The position numbers and the translations under genes are program-made. A stretch of DNA of 64,000 nucleotides from CAYOPE01 sp964405805. Its GTDB lineage: Bacteria > Patescibacteriota > Doudnabacteria > UBA920 > O2-02-FULL-48-8. This document shows positions 8,851 to 15,924 of the stretch, in pieces. The notes under the pieces were generated by a model, which searched no databases, was not told the origin of the DNA, and was given only the letters and a program-made list of their open reading frames with translations. Where the stretch lies: positions 1-64,000 of the forward strand of contig CAYOPE010000001.1 of the NCBI GenBank assembly GCA_964405805.1, read 5' to 3'. The stretch's first letter is position 1; each line of letters starts with the position of its first letter.

Positions 8851-10285
8851 AAATTCTGAAGACGGTGTGGCGACACTAGAAATTTTGATTGCTATGACTA
8901 TCATCATCTTGGCTGTGTCAGCCGTGATCGTCGTAGTGTTTAGTGGTCAGTCGTTTTCTGTTGACTCGCAAACTGATCAAGACGCACTCTATAAAAACCA
9001 AACTTTACTTGAGACCGCGCGAGCCAATGCTTCAAAATCAGTGAGTTTAGTTTCTAGTCAAACTATTTCTGATCCGTTTTATTCTGGCAATCTTTCTGCT
9101 TCGGATCTAAATGTGGACGTGAGCAAACTGGTGAGCACAGCGCTGAACTGGCATACAGATGTCAGGACCCAGGCCATGGCTTCGGAGACAATTGTGGTGG
9201 ATCTGAAAGCGGCACTGGGCAGCAGTGGCTGTAGTAATACGGTATCATCTGGCTGGTCCAATCCTACAATTTTAAATCCTTCGCATACGATTGATATTGA
9301 TCCGGATACATTGACGGGTATGACCTATGCTAACAATGTCGTTTATATTACCGGCAATCATTCTTCTGCGAGCAAGGACGATTTTTATACAGTAGATGCA
9401 TCTGATCCAACTTGGCCGAAGCTATATCCGAACGGACATCTAAACACGGGTCCTGGATTGGCAGCGGTCGTGGTTGCTGGGCATTACGCTTATGTAGCGA
9501 ATACGAGCACCACAGCCCAGCTGCAGGTGATAGACGTCACAGATCCAGCTAATCCAGTTTATCTGTCCAGTGCCAACAGACAAGTTGCCAGTACGCATTC
9601 GAGTGTGGGCAATTCTATTTATTATTACAAAAATACCGTGTATTTAGGGCTCACAGCCCATGGCTCAGAACCGCAGTTTGCGATTTTTGACGTAACGACT
9701 CCGACGAATCCCATAGCAAAAGGAACATATAACCAAATCGGTCATGATGTAAATTCGATCCGAGTTAAAGACGATTACGCTTATGTTGCCAGCCCAGCTA
9801 ATGAGAATATGACAATTTTAAATATTAGCAATCCGAATAGTCCGACCAGGGTCGGTGGTTTTACTCCGACGGCGCTGCCAGACAGTAATGGTGTCGGTTC
9901 AAATTACGGCGAGAGTCTATTTGTGACTGGTAACACAGCGTACCTCGGCAGAACTTATGGCACGAATGAATTTTATGTACTCAATGTAAGTACTCCAGGA
10001 AATGTTTCGGTTTCCAATAGCGCTGACTTTGGAAGCGGGAATCAAACCAGTATTAACGGAGTTATCGTTAGATCGAATTTGGTATTTACTACTACCAATT
10101 CTGTGTTTCAAGTGCGTCAGCTATCGAATCTTAGTAGCGTATTTGGCTCTTTGACATTATCAAGCACTTCTCCTACAGGTGATTTTAATTGTAATGGTAA
10201 TGTTCTGTATGTGGGAGTGCTCGGACCGAGTGGTACAAGCGGCCATGATGTCCTAAAAATTATCGGTCCAGGAGCAGGCCCATGA
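8843..10285 (+). CDS. Pilin-like protein with LVIVD-repeat (beta-propeller-like) domain
   Basis: 480 residues from ATG 8843, which overlaps the stop of the preceding pilin; an upstream in-frame ATG at 8795 lies inside that gene. The N-terminus has a pilin-like helix (VATLEILIAMTIIILAVSAVIVVV with Glu in the +5 region). From about residue 140 come repeated units of the type 'AYVAN...LQVIDVTDPANPVYL', 'FAIFDVTTPTNPIA' and 'MTILNISNPNSPTRV', which match LVIVD repeats. Inference: a pilus-tip adhesin or sensor displayed on the minor-pilin complex. Unusually large for a minor pilin. Confidence 0.78.
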   Translation: MIRNSEDGVATLEILIAMTIIILAVSAVIVVVFSGQSFSVDSQTDQDALYKNQTLLETARANASKSVSLVSSQTISDPFYSGNLSASDLNVDVSKLVSTALNWHTDVRTQAMASETIVVDLKAALGSSGCSNTVSSGWSNPTILNPSHTIDIDPDTLTGMTYANNVVYITGNHSSASKDDFYTVDASDPTWPKLYPNGHLNTGPGLAAVVVAGHYAYVANTSTTAQLQVIDVTDPANPVYLSSANRQVASTHSSVGNSIYYYKNTVYLGLTAHGSEPQFAIFDVTTPTNPIAKGTYNQIGHDVNSIRVKDDYAYVASPANENMTILNISNPNSPTRVGGFTPTALPDSNGVGSNYGESLFVTGNTAYLGRTYGTNEFYVLNVSTPGNVSVSNSADFGSGNQTSINGVIVRSNLVFTTTNSVFQVRQLSNLSSVFGSLTLSSTSPTGDFNCNGNVLYVGVLGPSGTSGHDVLKIIGPGAGP

Positions 10286-10776
10286 TTGATCAAAGAAAAC
10301 AACAAGGTTTTACATTACTAGAGACCGTGGTTTATCTCGGTTTGTTTGCCATAGTCATTGGCGGCGGTATGATTGCCACGTATGAGATCATTCAAAGTTC
10401 AGGCAAGGTGAGTAATCAGGCCATGGTATCAGAAGAGGCGAATTTTTTGCTGTCAAAAATTAATTGGGGGCTATCTGGCGCTACTGCCATTAGCATTCCA
10501 TCTTCCACGACATTAGTAGCGACGAAAATCATCAATTCGATTTCCACGAATTTAACTTTTACTCTTTCTGGGAGCAATTTAACCCTGCAACGCGGCGCCA
10601 ATACCGCTCAAATCCTAAATTCTAGTAATGTCACAGTGTCGAATTTAAATTTTACAAATATTCCAGCAAGTGGCGGCATTCCGCAAGGTGTTACTATGAG
10701 TCTCACGATAACTTCGCGAGGATCTGGTGGCGTAGTTAGCCGCGATTTTTCTACTACTAAATATTTACGTCAATGA
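10282..10776 (+). CDS. Minor pilin, PulJ/PilW-like
   Basis: 164 residues. Leader MIDQRKQQG followed by FTLLETVVYLGLFAIVIGG (cleavage after Gly9, Glu at +5). The ATGA overlaps the previous stop and its own TGA overlaps the next ATG, so it is translationally coupled on both sides. The remainder is Ser/Thr/Asn-rich beta structure. Confidence 0.8.
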   Translation: MIDQRKQQGFTLLETVVYLGLFAIVIGGGMIATYEIIQSSGKVSNQAMVSEEANFLLSKINWGLSGATAISIPSSTTLVATKIINSISTNLTFTLSGSNLTLQRGANTAQILNSSNVTVSNLNFTNIPASGGIPQGVTMSLTITSRGSGGVVSRDFSTTKYLRQ

Positions 10777-11159
10777 AACAAGAAGGATTTGTCGCATTAA
10801 TTTCTGCCATTGTGATTTCTGTCCTACTTTTAGCCATTACTTTTAGCGTGGGCTTTTCGTATTTCTTTGCGCGATTTAATGTCTTAGATTCTGAATCCAA
10901 ACAGCGGAGTCTAGGCTTGGCAGAAGCGTGTCTGGACCAAGGCACTCTAGATCTAATAACTAACACTACTGTGACAAGCCCAGTCACAGTCGGCTCGGAG
11001 CAATGTACCATCGTCTCAGCTGTCTTGGCTAGCAACCAGAACACGGTTGTGGCTACAGCTGTAGTCAACCGCGCTTACACCACAGTAAAAATGGTTAGTA
11101 ACGCGACCACTGCTGCGATTATTTCTTGGAAAGAATGTGAAAATACTAGTACTTGCTAA
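10773..11159 (+). CDS. Minor pilin-operon protein, PilX/GspK-like
   Basis: 128 residues. Short leader MKQEG, then FVALISAIVISVLLLAITF, a hydrophobic helix lacking the +5 glutamate, as in GspK/PilX-type pseudopilins. Four cysteines in the globular part. Last gene of the coupled minor-pilin series; the position after pilB-pilC and three pilins supports the assignment more than the sequence does. Confidence 0.65.
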   Translation: MKQEGFVALISAIVISVLLLAITFSVGFSYFFARFNVLDSESKQRSLGLAEACLDQGTLDLITNTTVTSPVTVGSEQCTIVSAVLASNQNTVVATAVVNRAYTTVKMVSNATTAAIISWKECENTSTC

Positions 11160-11187
11160 GCGTGTCCAAAGCTGCTATAAATATAAT
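11154..11187 (+). promoter_or_regulatory. Promoter of the major pilin gene
   Basis: TTGCTA (11154-11159), 16 bases, TATAAA (11176-11181), with a second candidate -10, TATAAT, at 11182-11187. It starts in the last codons of the preceding gene, so the pilin gene can be expressed apart from the operon. Confidence 0.5.
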
Positions 11188-11207
11188 CACTAATTAATCA
11201 AGGATTT

Positions 11208-11696
11208 ATGTTTAAAAACTTTAAGAAATCCCAAAACGGGTTCACCCTGATTGAAATCTTGGTGGTCATGGGGATCATTGCTGTTTTGGCTGCAATTGTC
11301 GTAATTGCTATCAACCCAGCTAGACAGTTTGCGCAAGCCAGAAACACGCAGCGATCCAGTGATATCAATACCATATTGAATGCCATCGGACAAAACGTAG
11401 CAGACAATAAAGGTACGCTAACTTGCGCGAGTATTGTGACTGCCATACCAGTTTCTCCAACTGCAGCAAACGATATTGGTACTGGAGGAGTCGCAGATGT
11501 AAACTTGAGCTGTCTTACGCCAACGTACATTGCTGGCGGAGTTCCTATGGATCCTTCAGGCGGAACCGCTGGAGACACTAAGTACACGATCCAGCAGGAT
11601 ACGGTAGCCAATGGTTCGAGATATATAGTATGTGCACCTAATTCGGCGGAAACTGCAATCGTTCCAACTCCAGCAGTCCTCTGTGTTACTCGTTAA
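11208..11696 (+). CDS. Type IV pilin, probable major subunit
   Basis: 162 residues. The prepilin motif G|FTLIEILVVMGIIAVLAAI follows a 10-residue basic leader ending in KSQNG; Glu is at +5. A PilA-like globular domain follows, with cysteine pairs that could form disulfides. It has its own promoter and a strong terminator, fitting a highly expressed pilus subunit. No prepilin peptidase gene is in the window. Confidence 0.85.
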   Translation: MFKNFKKSQNGFTLIEILVVMGIIAVLAAIVVIAINPARQFAQARNTQRSSDINTILNAIGQNVADNKGTLTCASIVTAIPVSPTAANDIGTGGVADVNLSCLTPTYIAGGVPMDPSGGTAGDTKYTIQQDTVANGSRYIVCAPNSAETAIVPTPAVLCVTR

Positions 11697-11710
11697 CCTG
11701 AATTCCCAAA

Positions 11711-11737
11711 ACCGCCTTTACACAAGGGCGGTTTTTT
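11711..11737 (+). terminator. Intrinsic terminator after the pilin gene
   Basis: AACCGCCTT and AAGGGCGGTT form the stem, followed by a T run. Confidence 0.85.
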
Positions 11738-11752
11738 GTTAAACTTACTATT

Positions 11753-11867
11753 ATGAAAATTTCGAAAGCCCAAAACAACTGGCACCGTAACCAACTCTGC
11801 TTTGTAGAGGTTGGTTAGATTTGTATTGATTTATATTTTACCAACCCCTGCAAAGCAGGGGTTTTTT
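11753..11867 (+). promoter_or_regulatory. Attenuator-like leader with 21-codon leader ORF (copy 1)
   Basis: ATG 11753 opens a 21-codon ORF containing Asn-Asn-Trp-His and ending Val-Glu-Val-Gly-stop. Four segments can pair in two ways: 1 (ACCAACTCT, 11790) with 2 (AGAGGTTGGT, 11806), or 2 with 3 (ACCAACCCC, 11840). Segment 3 continues into the terminator stem CCCCTGC/GCAGGGG (11844-11861) followed by T6. The leader stop codon lies at the end of segment 2. A diverged copy is at 13104-13200. Mechanism inferred. Confidence 0.55.
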
Positions 11868-11890
11868 CTTTGGTGAAAAAAGGAGGAACG

Positions 11891-12649
11891 ATGACGAGAG
11901 CGCCGCGAAGATTTGTCGTACTGGGCGAGAATGATTGGCGAGGCCAGCCATCAGTTGCATATGGAGTCGTCAGACGACTGGCTTACGAGCAGCGTCGAGC
12001 GTCGCATGGATCTACTTATATAAGAGTATTTTTGTTTGACGTTGGTCGCAGAGGTGATCCTTGGGGAGGGCTAGGGCTTGAGGTCAATGGTCAGGTATAT
12101 CGATTTGGCGCAGGAGTAAATCGTTGGCCTGAATATCACAATGGATACGGCGAGCTGACAGAAGTAGGAAAGATGGCTTTAGCTAGTGGAGTCCCGGGAT
12201 TTCTCAAAATGGGTTGCGACTGGCGATGGGTGCAGGATGAGCTTGATCTTACGCACCTGTTTACCCAAGGTCAAATAAATCAAGTCGCACTGAACTATGC
12301 TGATTTGATGAATGAACTTCTACCGACTCCACGTTTTCAGGCCTGGATTTGGTCTAAGCGACTGGGCACAGAGCTTCTGCCGGGTCACTACAACTGCACG
12401 ACTTTCATTCTAGATCAGTTCCGGAAAGTGGGTAGACCGTTGTCGCAACAGAAAACTCCGCTACCGGCATTTGATGCCCTTCTTCAGTTGAGTAAGGACC
12501 AGGATCAGGACTTACACGCTTTACTCGCAAAGCAAGAGTCTGAGTTAATGGCCTCGCTATTAGTTTTCGATCCTTACTTAGACTGGGGATTGATTGCCAA
12601 GTTCCAATTAGCCTTACCCCGCAACCTAAGTTTGTCGAGTTTGGTTTAG
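11891..12649 (+). CDS. Hypothetical protein, possibly NlpC/P60-like (DUF4105-like) cysteine-peptidase fold
   Basis: 252 residues from ATG 11891 (AGGAGGA just upstream). It is not firmly recognised. Two stretches recall permuted papain-like proteins of the DUF4105 type: 'LGLEVNGQVYRFGAG' in the first half and 'HYNCTTFILDQF' (candidate Cys) in the second. The histidine that normally precedes the first stretch appears to be a glycine, so catalysis is doubtful. Unusually rich in tryptophan. No signal peptide. Preceded by the attenuator-like leader and followed by a perfect terminator, so it is a single-gene unit. Confidence 0.5.
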   Translation: MTRAPRRFVVLGENDWRGQPSVAYGVVRRLAYEQRRASHGSTYIRVFLFDVGRRGDPWGGLGLEVNGQVYRFGAGVNRWPEYHNGYGELTEVGKMALASGVPGFLKMGCDWRWVQDELDLTHLFTQGQINQVALNYADLMNELLPTPRFQAWIWSKRLGTELLPGHYNCTTFILDQFRKVGRPLSQQKTPLPAFDALLQLSKDQDQDLHALLAKQESELMASLLVFDPYLDWGLIAKFQLALPRNLSLSSLV

Positions 12650-12652
12650 ACT

Positions 12653-12685
12653 CAGGACCAAGATACAAAATCTTGGTCCTTTTTA
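12653..12685 (+). terminator. Intrinsic terminator
   Basis: AGGACCAAGAT pairs perfectly with ATCTTGGTCCT, then T5. Confidence 0.9.
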
Positions 12686-12690
12686 TAGCC

Positions 12691-12735
12691 TTGACACAAC
12701 AAGGAATATAGTATATCATGCTAGCACGTTAGCAT
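12691..12735 (+). promoter_or_regulatory. Promoter and palindromic operator of the TrpR-like gene
   Basis: TTGACA (12691-12696), 17 bases, TATCAT (12714-12719). The inverted repeat ATGCTA-GCACGT-TAGCAT (12718-12735) overlaps the -10 box and the transcript start, an ideal position for autorepression. A related site is at 13077-13094. Confidence 0.7.
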
Positions 12736-12762
12736 AAGGCCCTTAAAACCCCAGTAAACCCT

Positions 12763-13056
12763 ATGGAATCGAGTAAATGGCAAAATCAGGATACGACCAA
12801 GCTGTTTGAGGCTGTTTTAAAGCTTCGGACAGTGGACGAGTGCGAGGATTTATTTCGCGATCTGCTGACCTTGGCTGAGATTCGGGAGATGAGCATGAGG
12901 TTTAAAGTAGCTCGGATGCTGGATAAAGGAAACAAGTCATATCTTACTATTGCGAAAGAAGCCAAAATTACTACTGCGACCATTACCCGTATCGCTCATT
13001 GGTTTAGGCACGGGATGGGAGGGTATAAGTTAGTTATCGATCGTTTAAAAAATTAA
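12763..13056 (+). CDS. TrpR-like regulator, YerC/YecD family
   Basis: 97 residues. It matches the YerC/YecD branch of the TrpR helix-turn-helix superfamily: an N-terminal helical dimerisation part (KLRTVDECEDLFRDLLTLAEIREMSMRF), then a recognition unit 'YLTIAKEAKITTATITRIAHWFRHG'. These are cytoplasmic DNA-binding proteins; the effector is generally unknown and need not be tryptophan. The gene has its own promoter with an operator-like palindrome, and a second copy of that palindrome lies just downstream, ahead of the 13.2 kb genes. Inference: it represses itself and that downstream unit. Confidence 0.85.
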   Translation: MESSKWQNQDTTKLFEAVLKLRTVDECEDLFRDLLTLAEIREMSMRFKVARMLDKGNKSYLTIAKEAKITTATITRIAHWFRHGMGGYKLVIDRLKN

Positions 13057-13076
13057 TTATTTTGATTTATATTACC

Positions 13077-13094
13077 ATGCTAGCATGTTATAAC
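13077..13094 (+). promoter_or_regulatory. Second TrpR-like operator, with weak promoter
   Basis: ATGCTA-GCATGT-TATAAC resembles the operator at 12718 (ATGCTA-GCAYGT-TA). It overlaps a possible -10 box, TATAAC (13089-13094). It lies between the TrpR-like gene and the second attenuator-like leader. Confidence 0.5.
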
Positions 13095-13103
13095 AGACAA
13101 TTA

Positions 13104-13200
13104 GTGAATCATACCAGCCCCTCACTTGGAGAGGTTGGTTAGGTATGCTTTTGAATTAAAAGTCTTCCTCATCAGCCCCTGCAAGCAAGCAGGGGTTTTT
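13104..13200 (+). promoter_or_regulatory. Attenuator-like leader (copy 2)
   Basis: Same architecture as 11753-11867. Segment 1 is ACCAGCCCCTC (13113), segment 2 GAGAGGTTGGT (13128), segment 3 ATCAGCCCCTGC (13171), and the terminator CCCCTGC/GCAGGGG plus T5 ends at 13200. Pairings survive with G-U changes. A 12-codon GTG ORF (13104-13142) also ends Glu-Val-Gly-stop inside segment 2, like copy 1. Confidence 0.55.
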
Positions 13201-13217
13201 CGTTGAAGGAGGAGAGC

Positions 13218-13403
13218 ATGTTCCAAATGCATGATGGGGGGACAGACGTTGATCCGAAAAAGTACCGAAAGGAAGAATACAGAAATCCGAAGAAACCGGT
13301 AAAAGAATGGCCGGACCATTGGACCCAAGAACAAGAGGATTTTGCTTGGTCTCCTTGTGACTGGGATTCTGATCCTGACGATGGCGAACCAAATGCGCAT
13401 TAG
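13218..13403 (+). CDS. Small acidic hypothetical protein
   Basis: 61 residues from ATG 13218, with AAGGAGGAG directly upstream; an in-frame TTG at 13203 would put that site inside the gene. Highly charged and rich in Pro, Trp and Asp (tail CDWDSDPDDGEP), with no membrane span. First gene of a three-gene run (13218-14503) with gaps of about 10 bases. No recognised family. Confidence 0.5.
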   Translation: MFQMHDGGTDVDPKKYRKEEYRNPKKPVKEWPDHWTQEQEDFAWSPCDWDSDPDDGEPNAH

Positions 13404-13414
13404 GAGGAGGGAGA

Positions 13415-13954
13415 ATGAAAGCGATTGGGTTACCTGAAGGCGGTGGACATGGCAAGGTCCGTGGAAATTTCGTTGTTTATCACAACATCGAAGGCCTAAT
13501 CGAAGATCTGTTGCCGGTTTATCTGAAGGATATTTTTCGAAAGAAATATCCAAAACCAAACTGGCGCGGGTTTCAAGAAGCCGAAAAACGTCGAATCAAT
13601 CAGAAGGCCAAGGAAATAATCTCAGGTCTTGTCTCCATCAGTTGGCCGTTTAACCATTGGAGCACTGGTGAGCGACAGTTGCCTGACATAAAAATTCAAC
13701 TGCCGGGCAAAGGCCTAGCTTCCTTGGAGCGATCCATTCGCATGGCCGTTCGACAAACTCGACGCCGAGAATGGCAGGAAGAAAGTGCAAGATATCGGCG
13801 TTGGGCCAAAGATTTACCTGGTGAGCTACGGCGCATTAGAAAGGAGTACCAAGCGGAATTGTCAGCAATCCGCAAAGAAGGTCAAGTGAAGTTGTCAATC
13901 CAGGTTCCGTACGTAGGTCCTGCAACTCATTCAGATTGGTACAGTCGACACTAG
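13415..13954 (+). CDS. Hypothetical basic protein
   Basis: 179 residues, SD GGAGGAGGGAG before ATG 13415. N-terminal 'HGKVRGNFVVYHNIEGLIEDLLPVY' is followed by a basic helical middle (EAEKRRINQKAKEIISG) and a long Arg/Glu-rich helix (about 105-150) that may be a coiled coil. No recognised domain. Lies between the 61-residue protein and the SLOG protein in one apparent operon. Confidence 0.5.
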   Translation: MKAIGLPEGGGHGKVRGNFVVYHNIEGLIEDLLPVYLKDIFRKKYPKPNWRGFQEAEKRRINQKAKEIISGLVSISWPFNHWSTGERQLPDIKIQLPGKGLASLERSIRMAVRQTRRREWQEESARYRRWAKDLPGELRRIRKEYQAELSAIRKEGQVKLSIQVPYVGPATHSDWYSRH

Positions 13955-13963
13955 GAGGTAGCG

Positions 13964-14503
13964 ATGATTCGAAAGATTCAGATTGGTGTCATGGGAAGCG
14001 CAGCAGATTTGGGTTACACCGAAGCTGTGGCCAAGCTCGCTGAAGAAATCGGCAGGGAAGTGGCGCTGGCGGGTTGCACGCTAGTGTTCGGTGCTGAGAA
14101 AGACTGCGACTCACTCTCCACAGCGGCTGGCCGTGGTGCGCGTTCCGCCGGAGGTCTGACAGTTGGCATCACTTACGGCAAGGGTTTGGCAGTGTTCGAT
14201 GATGCTGATATCATCATTGCCACTGGACTCGAGCGCGGCGGTGGCCGGGAATTCGTGTTGGCTCTTTCGTGCGATGCGATCATCGCCATCAGCGGTGGCA
14301 GTGGCACTCTCACCGAAATGGTGATCGCGTATCAAGCCAACATCCCGGTCATCGGCATCTACGGCTGCGGCGGCTGGAGTCAGAAGATGTTCGGGGAGGC
14401 GTTTGATACCCGCCGACCACATCTAGCAATTCGGGGTGCTACCAAAGCGAGGCAAGCGGTGGAGTTGGCATTGGCTGCAATTCAAGCAGCAGTAAAGATT
14501 TAG
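13964..14503 (+). CDS. SLOG/LOG-family nucleotide-binding protein (TIGR00725-like)
   Basis: 179 residues. Rossmann-like start 'IQIGVMGSA', a second glycine-rich strand 'GLTVGITYG', and the family motif GGSGTLTE followed by 'MVIAYQANIPVIGIYGCGGW'. This corresponds to the PGGxGTxxE signature of lysine-decarboxylase-like (LOG/SLOG) proteins, which bind or cleave nucleotide derivatives. The exact substrate is unknown. Its arginine-proximal catalytic pattern is incomplete, so it may act as a sensor. Last gene of the 13.2-14.5 kb unit, followed by a strong terminator. Confidence 0.8.
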   Translation: MIRKIQIGVMGSAADLGYTEAVAKLAEEIGREVALAGCTLVFGAEKDCDSLSTAAGRGARSAGGLTVGITYGKGLAVFDDADIIIATGLERGGGREFVLALSCDAIIAISGGSGTLTEMVIAYQANIPVIGIYGCGGWSQKMFGEAFDTRRPHLAIRGATKARQAVELALAAIQAAVKI

Positions 14504-14511
14504 ATTCATTG

Positions 14512-14546
14512 AGATCAGGAGAGCGCGAGCTCTTCTGATCTTTTCG
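14512..14546 (+). terminator. Intrinsic terminator
   Basis: GATCAGGAGAGC pairs with GCTCTTCTGATC around GCGA, followed by TTTTCG. Confidence 0.85.
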
Positions 14547-14606
14547 TTTGCCTTGACAATGATATTTAAAAGTAATCCAAGAAGAGTATCATAAAAGTAT
14601 ACAGAT

Positions 14607-14648
14607 CAGCCAAAACAATCTAGGGTCCGGCTGAGTAAGTCACCCTAG
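14607..14648 (+). promoter_or_regulatory. Possible pseudoknot in the 5' leader of the TonB-like gene
   Basis: Two interleaved stems are possible: CAGCC (14607-14611) with GGCTG (14629-14633), and CTAGGGT (14620-14626) with ACCCTAG (14642-14648). Their order is that of an H-type pseudoknot. It sits about 55 bases before the start codon. No known riboswitch class was recognised; it may be only a hairpin. Confidence 0.35.
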
Positions 14649-14702
14649 TGGCAGATAGATAGGGAGGGAGTGTCTAAATTCGTTTTCAGAAGGAGGGATA
14701 GC

Positions 14703-15437
14703 GTGAGACAGTTGTTTGAAAATGTCGCGTCTCGTCCAGCACACGTGGGGCCGAGGAAAGCCTGGATCATCTCGGTCACCACTGTCATCTACGCAGCGAT
14801 CGGCGGAGCATTGCTCATCGCTCCGTTGTGGGCGACGAATGTTCTACCCGCCGTCGACAAGGTGCTCGAGTGGGAGGCCCCGCCGAAGCCTCCGGTGCCG
14901 GTCAAGATCAAACGACCGGACAGGCCGAAGAAGGACCCGAAGTCGGGTGGAACCACGTCGAACGATCCGGAGCCACGAGTGCCGACGAAGCCTCCGGACG
15001 ACATCAAACCAGAGCCGCCCGGACCACGACCTGGCCCTCCCGGACCCGGACCGGATCCCTGTCCTGGGTGTCTGGAAGTCGATGTACCGAGAGGACCGAT
15101 ACCCGAGCCACCACCGCCACCCAAGCCACCGGATCCGCCGAAGCCGGAACCGCCGACGCGGCTACCGCCCAGTGTTAGGCAGCCGGTGAAGATCGCCGAT
15201 GTACTGCCAATCTATCCGGATGGAGCGAAGAATGCGCGTGTGCAGGGCGTGGTCATTCTCGAAGCCGTGATCAGCTCGGACGGCAGGGTACAGGATGTCA
15301 AAGTCCTGCGTTCGATCCCGCTGCTCGACAGGGCTGCGATGGATGCAGTTCGGCAGTGGCGGTACACGCCCACACTCCTCAACGGCGTACCAGTGTCAGT
15401 GATCATCACGGTCACGCTCAACTTTACCCTGCAGTAG
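14703..15437 (+). CDS. TonB-like energy transducer protein
   Basis: 244 residues from GTG 14703 (AAGGAGGG just upstream); a GTG at 14670 lacks a good site. One membrane span near residues 21-45 is followed by a long Pro/Lys/Glu-rich linker (about 55-160) and a C-terminal TonB domain: YPDGAKNARVQGVVILEAVI, then SSDGRVQDVKVLRS, LLDRAAMDAVRQWRYTPTLLNG. In diderm bacteria TonB passes proton-motive force to outer-membrane receptors. CPR bacteria are not expected to have such receptors and none is in the window, so its role here is unclear. GC-rich and proline-rich, resembling TonB proteins of other phyla; transfer is likely. Own terminator. Confidence 0.82.
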   Translation: MRQLFENVASRPAHVGPRKAWIISVTTVIYAAIGGALLIAPLWATNVLPAVDKVLEWEAPPKPPVPVKIKRPDRPKKDPKSGGTTSNDPEPRVPTKPPDDIKPEPPGPRPGPPGPGPDPCPGCLEVDVPRGPIPEPPPPPKPPDPPKPEPPTRLPPSVRQPVKIADVLPIYPDGAKNARVQGVVILEAVISSDGRVQDVKVLRSIPLLDRAAMDAVRQWRYTPTLLNGVPVSVIITVTLNFTLQ

Positions 15438-15450
15438 TAAGCAGGGGTCT

Positions 15451-15494
15451 GCCCGAGGCTCGCTCGCATCTGTGCGACGAGCCCCGGAATTTTT
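15451..15494 (+). terminator. Terminator after the TonB-like gene
   Basis: GGCTCG..CGAGCC hairpin with internal GCTCGCA/TGTGCGA pairing, followed by a T6 run (15489-15494). Confidence 0.65.
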
Positions 15495-15497
15495 TGC

Positions 15498-15527
15498 ACA
15501 AAAAAACTGGCCTGTCTGGCCAGCTTT
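15498..15527 (-). terminator. Terminator of the coiled-coil gene
   Basis: CTGGCC..GGCCAG hairpin; read on the minus strand it is followed by seven T. Confidence 0.8.
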
Positions 15528-15532
15528 TGAGA

Positions 15533-15778
15533 TTATTGTTTGATATGAAGAGCTTCTTTGATTTGATGCACGTCTTTTTCGAGTTTACCCACACGCTCAG
15601 TGACATCGAGTTTTTCGATGAGGAAATCCTGTTGTGCCTGAAAACCGTCATTGACAATTCGGGCCAATTCATCAACAGCATTTCTAATATCATCTTTAGT
15701 GGACAAAGCCTCTAAATCTTGCTTTGTTGCAAAGGGCTTTAGAGCTTTATCTAAGTATTCTTTAGTTAATTCTGACAT
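15533..15778 (-). CDS. Small coiled-coil protein
   Basis: 81 residues, highly charged, with heptad-like spacing over about residues 25-78 (LEALSTKDDIRNAVDEL...VGKLEKDVHQIKEAL). Short coiled-coil proteins with 'TKxDLxxLxTKDDI' repeats are common in Patescibacteria and phage-like contexts, but no function is established. Monocistronic with its own terminator; AT-rich like the core genes. Confidence 0.6.
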   Translation of the reverse strand: MSELTKEYLDKALKPFATKQDLEALSTKDDIRNAVDELARIVNDGFQAQQDFLIEKLDVTERVGKLEKDVHQIKEALHIKQ

Positions 15779-15853
15779 GTGTTTGCTTTCTTGCCGCCAT
15801 TACTAGTGGTCATATTATTCTAAAACCGCAGAAAAAGTTTGTCAAAGGTAAAA

Positions 15854-15897
15854 AGAAAAGCCGCACCCTGCTGAAAGACAGCAAGGGTGCGGCGTTT
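15854..15897 (-). terminator. Terminator of the 16-kb minus-strand gene
   Basis: GCCGCACCC..GGGTGCGGC stem of nine pairs with inner CTG..CAG, followed on the minus strand by TTTTC. Confidence 0.85.
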
Positions 15898-15924
15898 TCG
15901 CGCGGGGTGCGGTTGGCACCGTCG

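Noticed and set aside
11753..11867. T-box riboswitch
   Set aside because: No T-box consensus (AGGGTGGNACCGCG) or specifier stem; the leader-ORF attenuator reading fits better.
14716..15189. Open frames in all other registers across the TonB-like gene
   Set aside because: They come from its proline-rich, GC-rich linker. The TonB domain frame has the ribosome-binding site and family motifs.
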